Numbered from the stretch's first letter, positions 37,401 to 45,959 are shown. The stretch is 64,000 bases of DNA from Chitinophaga costaii (GCF_900094705.1 NZ_FMAR01000005.1:248001-312000); one strand, 5' to 3'. Numbers and translations: made by a program. The notes: generated by a model from the letters alone, not told the origin.

Positions 37401-37917
37401 GGTTGCTTATTACCGCCCTTCCATAAGAGTCTGTAATAGTGCCCCTATTTTTTCCAGGCACCGCAATAGTGGCAGCAGGAACGGGATTGCCCTTTTCGTC
37501 TACCACCTGCAATGCCAGTGTTGTAGCGGTTGTATCATTCCCTAAAAGATGGGTGGAAGGGAAGGCATCCGCCACCGGCACCGTTTTCCGGAGATAGATC
37601 ACCTCCTTCAGATACTTCCAGGTATATCCCCTAGTGCCAAATATGGAATCCATGACGATAGACAAGGGGGCATTGCTGAAATTGCAATTCACCGGGTCAC
37701 TTAACTCTCCTGCGCTAACATTTACCTGGAAGCGCAGGTTGGATTGTTGTTCTATCTTTTTTATGACCTCCCGCAAGGCGATATGCTTCGCGATAATTGT
37801 AACCCTGGGATCGGCGTTATCAGCGGCCAAGGCATACAGCGGCAAGGCAAAGAATAGGATGGCAGTCTGAAACGCGTTCCATAGAAAGCATCTCAAATAA
37901 TTCTTGCTTACATTCAT
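34411..37917 (-). CDS. SusC/RagA-like TonB-dependent transporter with STN domain
   Basis: The product has 1168 residues. After the export signal, residues about 36-110 form an STN domain (ITIAKHIALREVIKKIEQQS-like pattern with NCNFSNAPLSIVMDS). A CarboxypepD-reg repeat (NPVPAATIAVPGKNRGTITDSYG) and a SusC plug (NIMVRGLSTINASRDPLIVVD, VLSITILKDAAASSIWGARA) follow, then the barrel, ending FACGVRAAF. STN domains usually talk to an anti-sigma factor, but no FecR/ECF pair is adjacent here. The gene sits 56 bp after tlpA and is AT-rich compared with genes outside this cluster. Confidence 0.93.
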   Translation of the reverse strand: MNVSKNYLRCFLWNAFQTAILFFALPLYALAADNADPRVTIIAKHIALREVIKKIEQQSNLRFQVNVSAGELSDPVNCNFSNAPLSIVMDSIFGTRGYTWKYLKEVIYLRKTVPVADAFPSTHLLGNDTTATTLALQVVDEKGNPVPAATIAVPGKNRGTITDSYGRAVISNLAMGETIWVTSLGFEKFKIAFNGQQFLSVRLRIASNALNEVKVVSNGFQDIPKERSTGSFEKIDTKLLNQQVGTNILDRLNGVASGVLFDPVHASGAQANIMVRGLSTINASRDPLIVVDNFVYAGDINSINPNDVLSITILKDAAASSIWGARAGNGVIVITTKKGEYNHGLKVELNSNIAIGNKPDLYSIPQMASSDMVDVQTMLFNNGVYAGPEQSRSRPVLPPAVEILIAQRDGKITADQANAQLDVLRGHDGRSDYNKYVYQPSVNQQYALSVSGGNERANYYVSGGYDHGLSTLKALSDRVSFRSGYGFKVFKKVDVKLNMNYTTSRSQNGEIGYSASDYPYRMLKDASGKELPVYKYRAPYIDTVGGGKLLDWNYYPLEDWKHSTSTQKNNDLVLGASLSYKIWRGLGVSLSYQYESQQGISRSLDDVQSFSTRDLINRFTQIDLGTGVIKYIVPRGGVLSSSNSNLVAQNIRGQLNYTNEWNQNAVSAIVGAEISNARTGGDQSRIYGYTEDPLQFTTVDILNPYPTFINGRYSYIASYLSSVSPYNITRFLSFYGNASYTYHEKYTVSISGRKDASNIFGVNTNNKWKPLWSAGLSWNLGKENFYHWDFLPVLRPRVTYGFSGNVNTGLVAKTVTQYQTGAYYTNLPYVTVSQFGDPSLRWETVGMLNIGLDFEIKRQILSGSMEYYRKKATDLYGPDQIDATAGLMKSTITRNVANMRANGVDVTLNSQNIRGVFSWTTRYLFNFYTDKITKYNNPVYASSNYVGGGSVTPIVGRPVYAVTSYKSAGLDPQTGDPRGILNGKPSEDYRAIANDSSLKSIAFNGTSLPRFNGSLSNSFTYKGISLDVNLVYKAGYKFIRSSIDYDQLFNGGAGHADFSKRWQKPGDELKTTVPSMVYPNTAVGRATFYNVSSDLLTSGAFIRLQYINLNYDLMYSLIRKSSLSQLQLYFNASNLGLVWKANKQHIDPDFPSGMPTPASFACGVRAAF

Positions 37918-37973
37918 TACAGCTATTTCTATAATACGTTAAAAAAAATAGAGTCTACTGATAGGGATGGGGG

Positions 37974-39329
37974 TTAATTATCTGCAATAACAAAATAAGG
38001 GAGGCTTCTTTTATCGGCTGTAATATCATAGCCTGCAAGATTCAAGTTTCGCTTTAGGGCCGCAAAATCATCCACCTTTTCCGGCACCCTTATTTTGTTG
38101 ATAGCACGATCAGGCATCGTTATATCACTGACAATGGGGGTTTTCCAATTATAATTTACCTTGTTCAAAAAATCAGACAACATTAATTCCCCCGGAGCCG
38201 TACTATCCGGATCTTTCTTTTTTCCAGCGGCTATTTTTGCGGCTATACCAGATATCACATAACAGGTAACCGTCCGGTTTTCTACATAACCGTGGCAATG
38301 AAAGGTCCTGGATAGATCCTCCCTCAAATATTTGTGCAATACCACATCCAGCGGCTGTCCCTTTTTGGTAATAAATTCATAACAAAAAACACGGGATTGC
38401 TGGAAGTCTGTTAAATCTCTGTTCAACAAACTATCCGAAACATTTACAATTAGCCTATTATATGGAATAGGATTCATTTCAGGATAAGCAGTAGAAAAAT
38501 AGGAAATTAGTGGGGTATTAAACATTCTTGTACCCATACAAAGCCGGGCATCCGCGTCCATTTTATTGATTTGCACGGGCAAATCCATATTCAGCTTGCC
38601 GGTAAAAATGGAAAAAGTTTGTAAATCGTTGATTAAACCCACATCCTTTACCAGGAAAGGAGTGCTAAAATCATCTACTATTTTTTTATCATCTTTGGTG
38701 AACATGTCCACCGCCTTTCCAACCAGTACGGCTTGAATATTTTTATCGTTCACATCACCCGGTGCCGTAATGGCCATTACATTTCCGTCTTCCCCAATCC
38801 AGGCATAGTGGGGAATAAATTTATGAGGGAAATAGTTATTGGCCATGGTATCGCTTACCACGATCGGCAATGAAAGATTTTTACCGTGTATCGAGCGCTG
38901 CTTGGCTAAAAAGCTTTCAATCTTTTCTTGCTTATCTCCTGTATTGGAAGCATTCACCAGCAATATCTGGATCTTATCTCCAAATTCTTTCTGCAATCTT
39001 TCATTCTCCGGAAAGTGTCCAATACACGTAGTACACCAAGTAGCCCAAAAATCCAATATCACCAGCTTTCCCTTAAAATCAGAAAGCCGTGCGGTAGGCG
39101 AGGGATAATTCATCATCTGGAACGTCATGTCCGGCACCTTGTCACCCACCTGCAGGGGCTTTACCTGCTGGGGCCCAGCCACCACAACACTTGCTGCCGG
39201 CTTATCCTTCGTAGTATCCGTAGCAGCAGCCGCATGAAGATTTTCACACAAAAAAGATGCTGCCAACGTAAGGGGTAGCCACAGCACAAGGCAGTTCGCG
39301 CGCAGCAAACAGCAGAAGGAAAGCTTCAT
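37974..39329 (-). CDS. TlpA/redoxin protein with a C-terminal DUF3738-like region
   Basis: The product has 451 residues. A hydrophobic export signal is followed by a thioredoxin-like domain (VGDKVPDMTFQMMNYPSPTA, LVILDFWATWCTTCIGHFPE) with redox motif CTTC at 99-102. The C-terminal part (from about 350) reads ELMLSDFLNKVNYNW and ends YDITADKRSLPYFVIADN, resembling DUF3738/TIGR03435 proteins from memory. It should act in the periplasm as a disulphide reductase or isomerase. It is the first gene of an operon with susC and susD. Together with the MauE-like gene it gives the cluster a redox theme that suits Cys-pair peptides. Confidence 0.85.
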   Translation of the reverse strand: MKLSFCCLLRANCLVLWLPLTLAASFLCENLHAAAATDTTKDKPAASVVVAGPQQVKPLQVGDKVPDMTFQMMNYPSPTARLSDFKGKLVILDFWATWCTTCIGHFPENERLQKEFGDKIQILLVNASNTGDKQEKIESFLAKQRSIHGKNLSLPIVVSDTMANNYFPHKFIPHYAWIGEDGNVMAITAPGDVNDKNIQAVLVGKAVDMFTKDDKKIVDDFSTPFLVKDVGLINDLQTFSIFTGKLNMDLPVQINKMDADARLCMGTRMFNTPLISYFSTAYPEMNPIPYNRLIVNVSDSLLNRDLTDFQQSRVFCYEFITKKGQPLDVVLHKYLREDLSRTFHCHGYVENRTVTCYVISGIAAKIAAGKKKDPDSTAPGELMLSDFLNKVNYNWKTPIVSDITMPDRAINKIRVPEKVDDFAALKRNLNLAGYDITADKRSLPYFVIADN

Positions 39330-40057
39330 GACAATCAGATGTTAGTTAGTAATGATGGTTTAATTCAGGGCATCACATCACACCAGGATGAATAAACGCC
39401 AGGGCGGCGTTTAGTATTAACATATAGAAAAGACTTTATAAAGATTACGCTAAAAAAACTAGGGTATCATCCCGGTCACCCATGATGGATAAATCAATTG
39501 TAATCCGCCATACAAAAAATAGTTACTCCACGTGCTTCCCTTTTACAGGAAAAAATAAATTTTCCTCTGTAAATAATATTGAGCTTATCAATAAGACTAA
39601 AACATACTCATCTAAGCATTCCTTCCACTAACCCGTACAAAATAAAATCTGAGCATCTATTTTAAAAAATCATCCTGGCCTAGAAAGGCCAAGATCGGCA
39701 TATGGATCAATGTATGTCCTTACTGACAAGTAAAAACGTTCATCATAAAACCTTATAATGCCAGCAAAAAACACCTCCGATCCATATCCCGGGATCTTAT
39801 AGGATAGTGAAAAACGAAATCAAGCTTGGTATTAACAATCAAAAGAGAAAGTAAACACTGCTTCATCTTCCGGATGTAGCAGTATTATCATCACTCCGGG
39901 GAAACGTTCCGGAGGCAGGTGCCGTAATTTTGCATTCCCGACCCTTCGAGTACTTTACAATCGATGCGCAAAAAGGTAACATCCATTTTCAAAAAAACTT
40001 TCAACAAATGCATCACTATTTCCAGCAGCAAACACCCGCTAGAAAATAGTCGCCTCA
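39330..40057. other. Long AT-rich intergenic region
   Basis: These 728 bp hold no supportable gene; ORFs at its right end are shadows of the next gene. It should hold the tlpA-susCD promoter near 39330-39450. A hairpin AAACGCC-AGGGC-GGCGTTT (39394-39412) and a TGGCC-TAGAAA-GGCCA hairpin near 39676 are the only structures seen. The right boundary of the AT-rich island lies here. Confidence 0.4.
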
Positions 40058-40924
40058 CTACCAATGCATTCCCTTCAATTTGCGCATGTATCTCCACCCG
40101 GCCAGCACCCAGGCCGGGCACCAGGCCATCAGGGCTTCCTGGCGCAACTGCTCCCGGTAGCCGGCTTCCGCGCCGGTAAACAGCTCGTCCATCCCGTGGC
40201 TTACCGGTGGGATGTGGGCGTTGCCCCTGCCGGCCTGGGTAATGGCTTCTTCCACCAGGGCCACCGTTTTATTGAAGATCACCTGTTCCTGCCCCTCATC
40301 CTGCAAGGGCAGGCGTTGCAGCAGGGCCAGGAGCTGGGCCATTGGCTCCGTGATCACCTGGTGGGGCATGTCTATCAGTACGGTTTTATTGCGCTGCGTG
40401 GCCTGGTAGAGCGCCTGCAACACGCCGGAGTGCATGAACGCCTCGCGGGTCAGCAGTTGCTCCACCAGCCAGGGCGGCAGCAGTACATAATAATACACCG
40501 ACAGCCCTGGGAAGAAGTGGCATTCATTGTAGTCGTTCTTCACGCGGGTGAAATAATAGCGGCCCTGGCGGAAATGCAAAGGTCCTTCCCCCACGATATT
40601 ACAATTGGCCCCGCCGTACAGGCAGCATACCAGGGCTACAATGTCTTCCAGCATTTTAGGGGCCTGGGGTGGCAGGCCATTGTTGTATACCTGCATCATG
40701 CCCAGGGGCAGGCCCTGGTTGTCGTAGCTGCTTTGCAGCAGGATGGAGCGGTGCAGGCCCACGCAATGGGTCTTGGCCAACCGGGGCGCCAGGCATTGCA
40801 GGGGTACAGGGATGTCCCGGGCTTCCAGGCGGGTGGTAAAATTTATCCGGTTGGGCTTAGCCTGCCGGGGATGCAGCAAATGTATCAGTTGGCTCCAGCG
40901 GGGCCGGTGATTTTGTTGTGTCAT
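40058..40924 (-). CDS. AraC-type sensor-domain protein lacking the HTH
   Basis: The product has 288 residues from ATG 40924 (MTQQNHRPRW). Its middle part aligns with the sensor half of the AraC-type proteins at 26588 and 41559: a Cys-containing strand (VALVCCLYGGANCNIVGEG), then QGRYYFTR, FFPGLSVYYYVLLPPWLVEQLL and a helix ending LVEEAITQAG. Where the relatives continue into the HTH, this protein has only about 40 unrelated residues (AEAGYREQLRQEALMAWCPA). It may be a regulator-like protein that titrates a ligand or dimerises with its paralogues. Truncation by recombination is the alternative. It lies 634 bp from the next paralogue and in the same direction. Confidence 0.65.
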   Translation of the reverse strand: MTQQNHRPRWSQLIHLLHPRQAKPNRINFTTRLEARDIPVPLQCLAPRLAKTHCVGLHRSILLQSSYDNQGLPLGMMQVYNNGLPPQAPKMLEDIVALVCCLYGGANCNIVGEGPLHFRQGRYYFTRVKNDYNECHFFPGLSVYYYVLLPPWLVEQLLTREAFMHSGVLQALYQATQRNKTVLIDMPHQVITEPMAQLLALLQRLPLQDEGQEQVIFNKTVALVEEAITQAGRGNAHIPPVSHGMDELFTGAEAGYREQLRQEALMAWCPAWVLAGWRYMRKLKGMHW

Positions 40925-41558
40925 TTTATTTTTATAACGTGTATGCAGCAAATACAAAACGAGTTATTTCCCTAATGCCATATGGCCGCAAGCCAGGGCC
41001 TGCAGCGCATATGGGGTTGATAGGCATGTTGCCATTTAAAAAGCGTTTCCGTATAACCTACCGCGGCAGCCTCCGGGAAAATATAACCGCATCACCCCAG
41101 GATGTCCTGGCCAGAAAAAGCCGGAACGAAGACACGATGCCTACTCACACCAGGGCACCGCCAAATGGATCTGCAAGCGGGGTGCAAGTAAGTTAGCAGG
41201 GGTGACACGGCTATATTGCCGGTATTATAAGATAGTGATTGTATTTTTTGAGGCAACGGTACACAGCACAGGAAGTTATAAAGGCTTGCCTGTGGTCGTT
41301 TGGGGAATCATTATTTTCTGAAAGAAACCATCCGAATTTGCGGCTTCGCATGGTGAGCTGCCGGGGTGTAGTTGTTGCGTCAGCACGTTTACCGGGTAAA
41401 CGCAGTTGTCTTTTAACGTGTCTATTGGGTAAAAGCCTGTGGCCTTGGCGGCCTTCCAAAATAACAATACAATGGACACGCAAAAAAGTAACACGCAGAG
41501 GTATCATTTTTTTATGGTTATTTAAAAAATGATCCTGCTTCCTGGGCGGGCTTGTTGA
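40925..41558. other. Intergenic region between AraC-type paralogues
   Basis: These 634 bp have no convincing gene. A GTG-started minus-strand ORF of 72 codons (41494-41276) has a hydrophobic N terminus but no family resemblance and was not called. Confidence 0.4.
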
Positions 41559-42542
41559 CTATTTCTTTCTGTTCACCCGTTTCCAGGGCCGGCGCGAATC
41601 CATGGGAAATTCTTTGAAGCACTCTTTATAAGCCTTGGAAAACACGGCCCGGCGGGTAAAACCGGTTTCCTCCATAATCTCCCCAATCGGCATCTTCGAA
41701 TGCAGCATCAGTTGCCGGGCCAGCTCCATGCGGTGACCAAAGACAAATTCTTCAATCGTGGCCTGCGACCGGCGCAAAAACATTTCCTGCAATTCCAGGG
41801 GTTGCAGGTTAAAGCGGCGCGCCAGGGCTTGCAGGTTTAGGGGTTCCTGCAGGTGAAAGTTAATGTAATGCTGCACAGACACCAGCACCGATTCGTCGAT
41901 GATAGAGCGGGAATCGTTATGGCCAAAACCCCGCTTGCGGTCTATGACCAGCAGCAACATTTGTTCTATGATATTCACCAGTCGCTGGTCGTGCACCGCC
42001 GAACGCGCGGTATTGTTCCGCAGCTCATCGATCGATTCGTACAGCGGGTACCACAGGTTGCCGGTGAGGGCCGCAGACTGGTTGGCATGCCGGGTAATGC
42101 TGAGAATGGGATCTTCCACCGGTGTAATTTCCGTGAGGAAGGAGGCCGGTACCGTCACGTAAAACGACTGGTAAATGCCGGGTTCCAGATAAGTGCGGTA
42201 GGCACCTTTGTTCACACATAACAGGAAGTACTGGCCTTGCATAAACCATACTGGTTGCGGGAATCCCGGCAGGCTACATTCTATCGCGCCTTTCAGCATA
42301 GAAAACAGCATGCAGTCTGTTTTTGCAACCTTAGACAACAGCATCACCGCTTCTTTCACTACGATCACATGACTGGCAATAACAAAATCATGAACCTTCG
42401 TTTCCTGCAGGATGATATCCACCTGGGGATGCGCGATATACTGTGGCTCGGCAAATTTGTAAACAAACTTCTGATAGTTTTCCGGGACGGGCAGTGCTGA
42501 TAGCTCCAGCGCACCGGGTGAATCGGCAATTTGAAAACGCAT
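41559..42542 (-). CDS. AraC-family transcriptional regulator
   Basis: The product has 327 residues. The N-terminal sensor domain is paralogous to that of 26588-27559 (QGQYFLLCVNKGAYRTYLEPGIYQSFYV). The C-terminal AraC HTH is PLNLQALARRFNLQPLELQEMF followed by IGEIMEETGFTRRAVFSKAYKECF. It ends in a basic tail (RPWKRVNRKK). Its start MRFQIADSPG is firm because no earlier ATG is in frame and the paralogue aligns from here. The gene is divergent from the S41-like gene at 43905 across repeat copy R8. Target unknown. Confidence 0.88.
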   Translation of the reverse strand: MRFQIADSPGALELSALPVPENYQKFVYKFAEPQYIAHPQVDIILQETKVHDFVIASHVIVVKEAVMLLSKVAKTDCMLFSMLKGAIECSLPGFPQPVWFMQGQYFLLCVNKGAYRTYLEPGIYQSFYVTVPASFLTEITPVEDPILSITRHANQSAALTGNLWYPLYESIDELRNNTARSAVHDQRLVNIIEQMLLLVIDRKRGFGHNDSRSIIDESVLVSVQHYINFHLQEPLNLQALARRFNLQPLELQEMFLRRSQATIEEFVFGHRMELARQLMLHSKMPIGEIMEETGFTRRAVFSKAYKECFKEFPMDSRRPWKRVNRKK

Positions 42543-42978
42543 GACAGTATTTTTCAGATAACAAATAATATGACCTAATCTATACAGTGCCTTGGTAATC
42601 GGCGTTGCTCCCGGGGCAGGCCCCCCTTCCCTGCGCTATCATTCAACGCCTTGCTGGATCAATTGTTTTGGAAAAAGCACATGGCTTCAGCACCCTTATA
42701 CAAGGTTAAATTTCCTTATTCTGCGGTTACCGGTTGTTAATTTAATGTGAACGCCGGCAAAAATAGGGCAAAGCCACGCCCATGGCGGAAAGTAATTTTT
42801 TAACGGATTATTTTGAGAAATATTGTTCAGTTTAATGCGACATATATTAATTTCAACTGTATTGTATTGAAACAAAGGGCTTACTGCGCTTTAAGCCCTA
42901 TAATATCCCTGCCAATTTTAGGATACATCCACCGCCTACCTTGCCTGACATTTAATTATATTCTTTCCGCAGAACCCG
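42543..42978. other. Intergenic region upstream of the AraC-type gene
   Basis: These 436 bp hold the promoter region of the AraC-type gene (minus) and end at the tail of a repeat unit. Nothing else is recognisable. Confidence 0.4.
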
Positions 42979-43570
42979 TCACGGAGGCTCCGCTGCATTT
43001 AGTCCCCCCTTTGAAGGGGGCGACCTTCGCGCTTATCATCGCTACTGTCTTTTGTGATTGATTAAATATTAACGCTACGATAAAGTAGTAAACTGGAGTT
43101 ATATAAAAGGGTTTCCATTATTTATCGCTGACATCTTTTGTGGTAATCCGGCTTGCACCGGGGAGGGGCATTCCGCTGCCGCGGGGGGCTTTCTTTTTGC
43201 TGGTGCAAAAAGAAACAAAAAGCACCTGGCGGCTGCGGAAAATGGCTAAAATTTACTGCGCTTCGCTACGGCAAACGAAGTTTACTATTTAGCGTTGGAT
43301 TTCTATTTGGCGATTGTGCGTTTGGGCTTTTTTACAAGCCTCGACCCGTTTGCCGCTTAACGCTCCACTGCGTAAATTTTTTAACGCCATTTTCCTAAGG
43401 CCGCTAAAATCTTTGCATACTATCTGCTTTCCTCTTGCTAACTGCAAAGTCTTCGCATAACATCACTTTCATCTTCTTCAATACCATCAAACCTGCCATA
43501 GTAGCTCCGCTGCAATTGTCCCCCTTTGAAGGGGGCTGGGGGATGCCCTTCGCGCTAATCATCCGCTCAT
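42979..43570 (+). repeat. Modular intergenic repeat, copy R8 (tail fragment, linker and full unit)
   Basis: A tail fragment with CCCCCCTTTGAAGGGGG at 42979-43060 comes first, then the linker (GGAGTTATATAAAAGGG). A full unit without cassette starts at 43145. Its head hairpin is TTTCTTTTTGC-TGGT-GCAAAAAGAAA, differing from consensus in both arms together. The tail closes with CCCCCTTTGAAGGGGGCTGG near 43520. It lies between divergently transcribed genes. Confidence 0.85.
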
Positions 43571-43904
43571 ATCTTTTTTTGAAAGAATGCGGAAAGCGCC
43601 GGGAAATGCTTTCCGGCTTTTGTTGTTGCAAATGCAAACAGTAGCAAAAAAGAAGTTACCGGTTGTGAGCTTTATCGTAGCGTTAGTATTTAATTTATCA
43701 TAGAAGATGATAGAGAATGATAAGTGCGGATGATAAGCGCGGAATTCATCCGCGGAAGAGCGGCACCGCTTAACTAATATCAACCATTCCACTTGTTGCC
43801 CGCAGTCAGCATAACAGGGGATCACGCTTCCTAAGCACCCTATTGTATAAGTCTGCCAGCCCCGGCACGATTTTGTTATCTTCGTCCCCAAAAAGGACGA
43901 ATAC
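43571..43904. other. Upstream region of the S41-like gene with a repeat linker remnant
   Basis: A GCCGGGAAA-TGC-TTTCCGGC hairpin followed by TTTTG (43598-43621) and a diverged inverted linker of the repeat family (about 43665-43745, TTATCGTAGCGTTAGTATTTAAT) are visible. The rest is ordinary upstream sequence. Confidence 0.45.
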
Positions 43905-45581
43905 ATGAAAGTAATACCGCTGCTACTCTCCCTCCTTTTGGTGTGCGGTGGCCTGCAGGCACAATCTGCTGCCTCCCAGCTTGCCACCGAAGCCAAAGTT
44001 TGGGGGCTGCTCAAGTATTACCATCCCGCTGTGGCTGGCGGCCAATACGATTGGGATACCGTGCTGCTGCATGCCATTCCCCGCATCCTCAATGCCCGGA
44101 AAACACCGGTCATTACCGCTGAGATCCAGCACCTGCTGAACCTGGCCGGCGCCGATCCGGCACCACCCCTCCGGCTATACGACAGTATGGCCATCATGTA
44201 TCGCAATTTTGATACGGCCTGGATTAGCGATGATCATAACCTCACCGATACCCAGCAAATACAACTCCGCTACATTGCCCGGCATCCCGCCCGCCTACAA
44301 AACCATTACGTGCGCACCGGTGCTGCGATAGACAGCGTATATGCCCCGGCTAACGAGGCCGCCTATACGCAATCGCCCTTCCCCGACCCGGCTTACCGGC
44401 TGCTGTCGCTGTTTCGCTACTGGAACGTGATCCAGCATTATTACCCCTATAAATACCTGATTGGCACCCCCTGGCCCCGCGTACTGGAGCCGCTCACCGA
44501 GGCCTTCCTGAACGCCCGCGATGCCGCCGCCTACGAGCGCGCCCTGGCCCAGATGGTGGCCGCCGCCAACGACTCCCAAACCCAGCTACTACCCGATGCT
44601 GCTTACGCCGTAGCAGGCCGCTACCCGGCCCCCTTTACGGTGTATATCATCGACAATAAAGCGGTAGTGATGCGCATTACCGATAGCAGCGCCCTGAAAG
44701 GCACAGACATAAAACCCGGTGTGGTGATAGATGAGGTAGACGGCGTTCGCCTGGCAGACCGCATCCAATACCTGTGGCCCTATGTGCCCGCTTCCTCCCC
44801 CGGTGCCCGACTGCGCGATATGCAGCCCCTTTTGCTGAATAGCGACAAGCCAGATATGACGCTGGTATGTTATACCCTGGAAGGCCGTAAGTTTAAAGCA
44901 AAATGCAAACGGCCCGACAAGATCAAATCCCAGCCCGATACCCTGCTCACCGTACCCCCGGCCCGTATGCTGGACAACAACATTGGCTACATCCACTTTG
45001 CCAGGTTGCACCCCGGCAATACCGACAGCATCCTGCAAACAATGATGAAAACCAAGGCCATCATCTTTGACCTACGGGAGCCGGTAACCGATACCACCGT
45101 GATCTACGAAGTACCCCGCTACCTGCTCACGGACCGGGTGCCGTATGCCTTCGTAACTGCCCCTTACTTCCCCCTGCCTGGCACCTTCCACTACCAACTG
45201 GCCAGCCATGGCAGCGATGATAATCATTACATCGGCATCAAGAGTAACGCTGCCCATTACCCCGGCAAGATTATACTGCTGGTAAATGAGCACACCCAGG
45301 ACCTGGCCGAATGGGCCGCCATGCTGCTGCAAAGCACCCGGCGTGCCACCATCGTAGGTACTCCTACCGCCGGCGCCCTGGGCCCGGTTACCCAACTGCC
45401 CCTGGCAGACAGTCATCAGGTAACCTTCACCGCCCAGGGCAGTTATGCCCTCAATGGCACGCCTATCCAACGCCAAGGCATCCCCATTACCATCCCGGTA
45501 AGCATCCATATTTTCGACCTGCAGCATCAGCAAGATGTGATCTTACAACAGGCGCTGAATTTTATTAATAACAATCCTTAA
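43905..45581 (+). CDS. S41-family peptidase-like protein lacking the catalytic Ser
   Basis: The product has 558 residues. The signal peptide is MKVIPLLLSLLLVCGGLQAQ. A helical N-terminal part (KVWGLLKYYHPAVAGGQYDWD) is typical of Bacteroidota S41 proteins, then a PDZ-like region (GTDIKPGVVIDEVDGV) and the S41 core (AIIFDLREP, ILLVNEHTQDLAEWAAMLLQ). The expected nucleophile in NExTxSxAE is Asp466 (codon GAC at 45300-45302), and the next residue is Leu. The rest of the fold seems intact, so this is probably a binding or regulatory pseudoenzyme. A single-gene unit between two repeat regions. Confidence 0.85.
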   Translation: MKVIPLLLSLLLVCGGLQAQSAASQLATEAKVWGLLKYYHPAVAGGQYDWDTVLLHAIPRILNARKTPVITAEIQHLLNLAGADPAPPLRLYDSMAIMYRNFDTAWISDDHNLTDTQQIQLRYIARHPARLQNHYVRTGAAIDSVYAPANEAAYTQSPFPDPAYRLLSLFRYWNVIQHYYPYKYLIGTPWPRVLEPLTEAFLNARDAAAYERALAQMVAAANDSQTQLLPDAAYAVAGRYPAPFTVYIIDNKAVVMRITDSSALKGTDIKPGVVIDEVDGVRLADRIQYLWPYVPASSPGARLRDMQPLLLNSDKPDMTLVCYTLEGRKFKAKCKRPDKIKSQPDTLLTVPPARMLDNNIGYIHFARLHPGNTDSILQTMMKTKAIIFDLREPVTDTTVIYEVPRYLLTDRVPYAFVTAPYFPLPGTFHYQLASHGSDDNHYIGIKSNAAHYPGKIILLVNEHTQDLAEWAAMLLQSTRRATIVGTPTAGALGPVTQLPLADSHQVTFTAQGSYALNGTPIQRQGIPITIPVSIHIFDLQHQQDVILQQALNFINNNP

Positions 45582-45665
45582 ATATTGCCCAGCCGCAGGT
45601 GTTATGGTAATTGCTTCCTGCTTTGCCGCTTCTATTATCGCAGGCCCTGCTCGTTTCCCGAACAT

Positions 45666-45959
45666 TTATGCCAATGGCTGCAGGCGGTACACCTCCAGTT
45701 GCTCTGCAAAAAGTGGGGTGGCCAGGGTCACAAACATCGTAAAGTGCAGCTGGCTGGAGTGGGCGTTAAAATCCTCTTCCGATGCCCATTTTTCCTGTAC
45801 AATAAACATGGCTTCATCGCGCTCGGTTTGGAATATTTCATATTGGAGGCAACCTGGTTCCTTGCGGGTTTCGGTGAGGAGGGTTTGCAACAGGTCGCGG
45901 AGTTGGTCTATCATGGCGGTATCGCGTTTGGCATGTATGAGGGCGGTTACAGTGAGCAT
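45666..45959 (-). CDS. Antibiotic biosynthesis monooxygenase-like (ABM) protein
   Basis: The product has 97 residues from ATG 45959 (MLTVTALIHAKRD). It has the ABM dimeric ferredoxin-like pattern: LLTETRKEPGCLQYEIFQ, EAMFIVQEKWASEEDFNAH and a His in QLHFTMF. Relatives such as YgiN act as quinol monooxygenases or in small-molecule oxidation without cofactor; the substrate here is unknown. It is convergent with the S41-like gene. The upstream in-frame start at 45998 adds a Cys-rich stretch unlike the family. Confidence 0.83.
   Translation of the reverse strand: MLTVTALIHAKRDTAMIDQLRDLLQTLLTETRKEPGCLQYEIFQTERDEAMFIVQEKWASEEDFNAHSSQLHFTMFVTLATPLFAEQLEVYRLQPLA

Noticed and set aside
41276..41494. 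Possible small secreted protein (72 codons, minus)
   Set aside because: It has a hydrophobic start, but needs a GTG start, overlaps another ORF and has no family resemblance.
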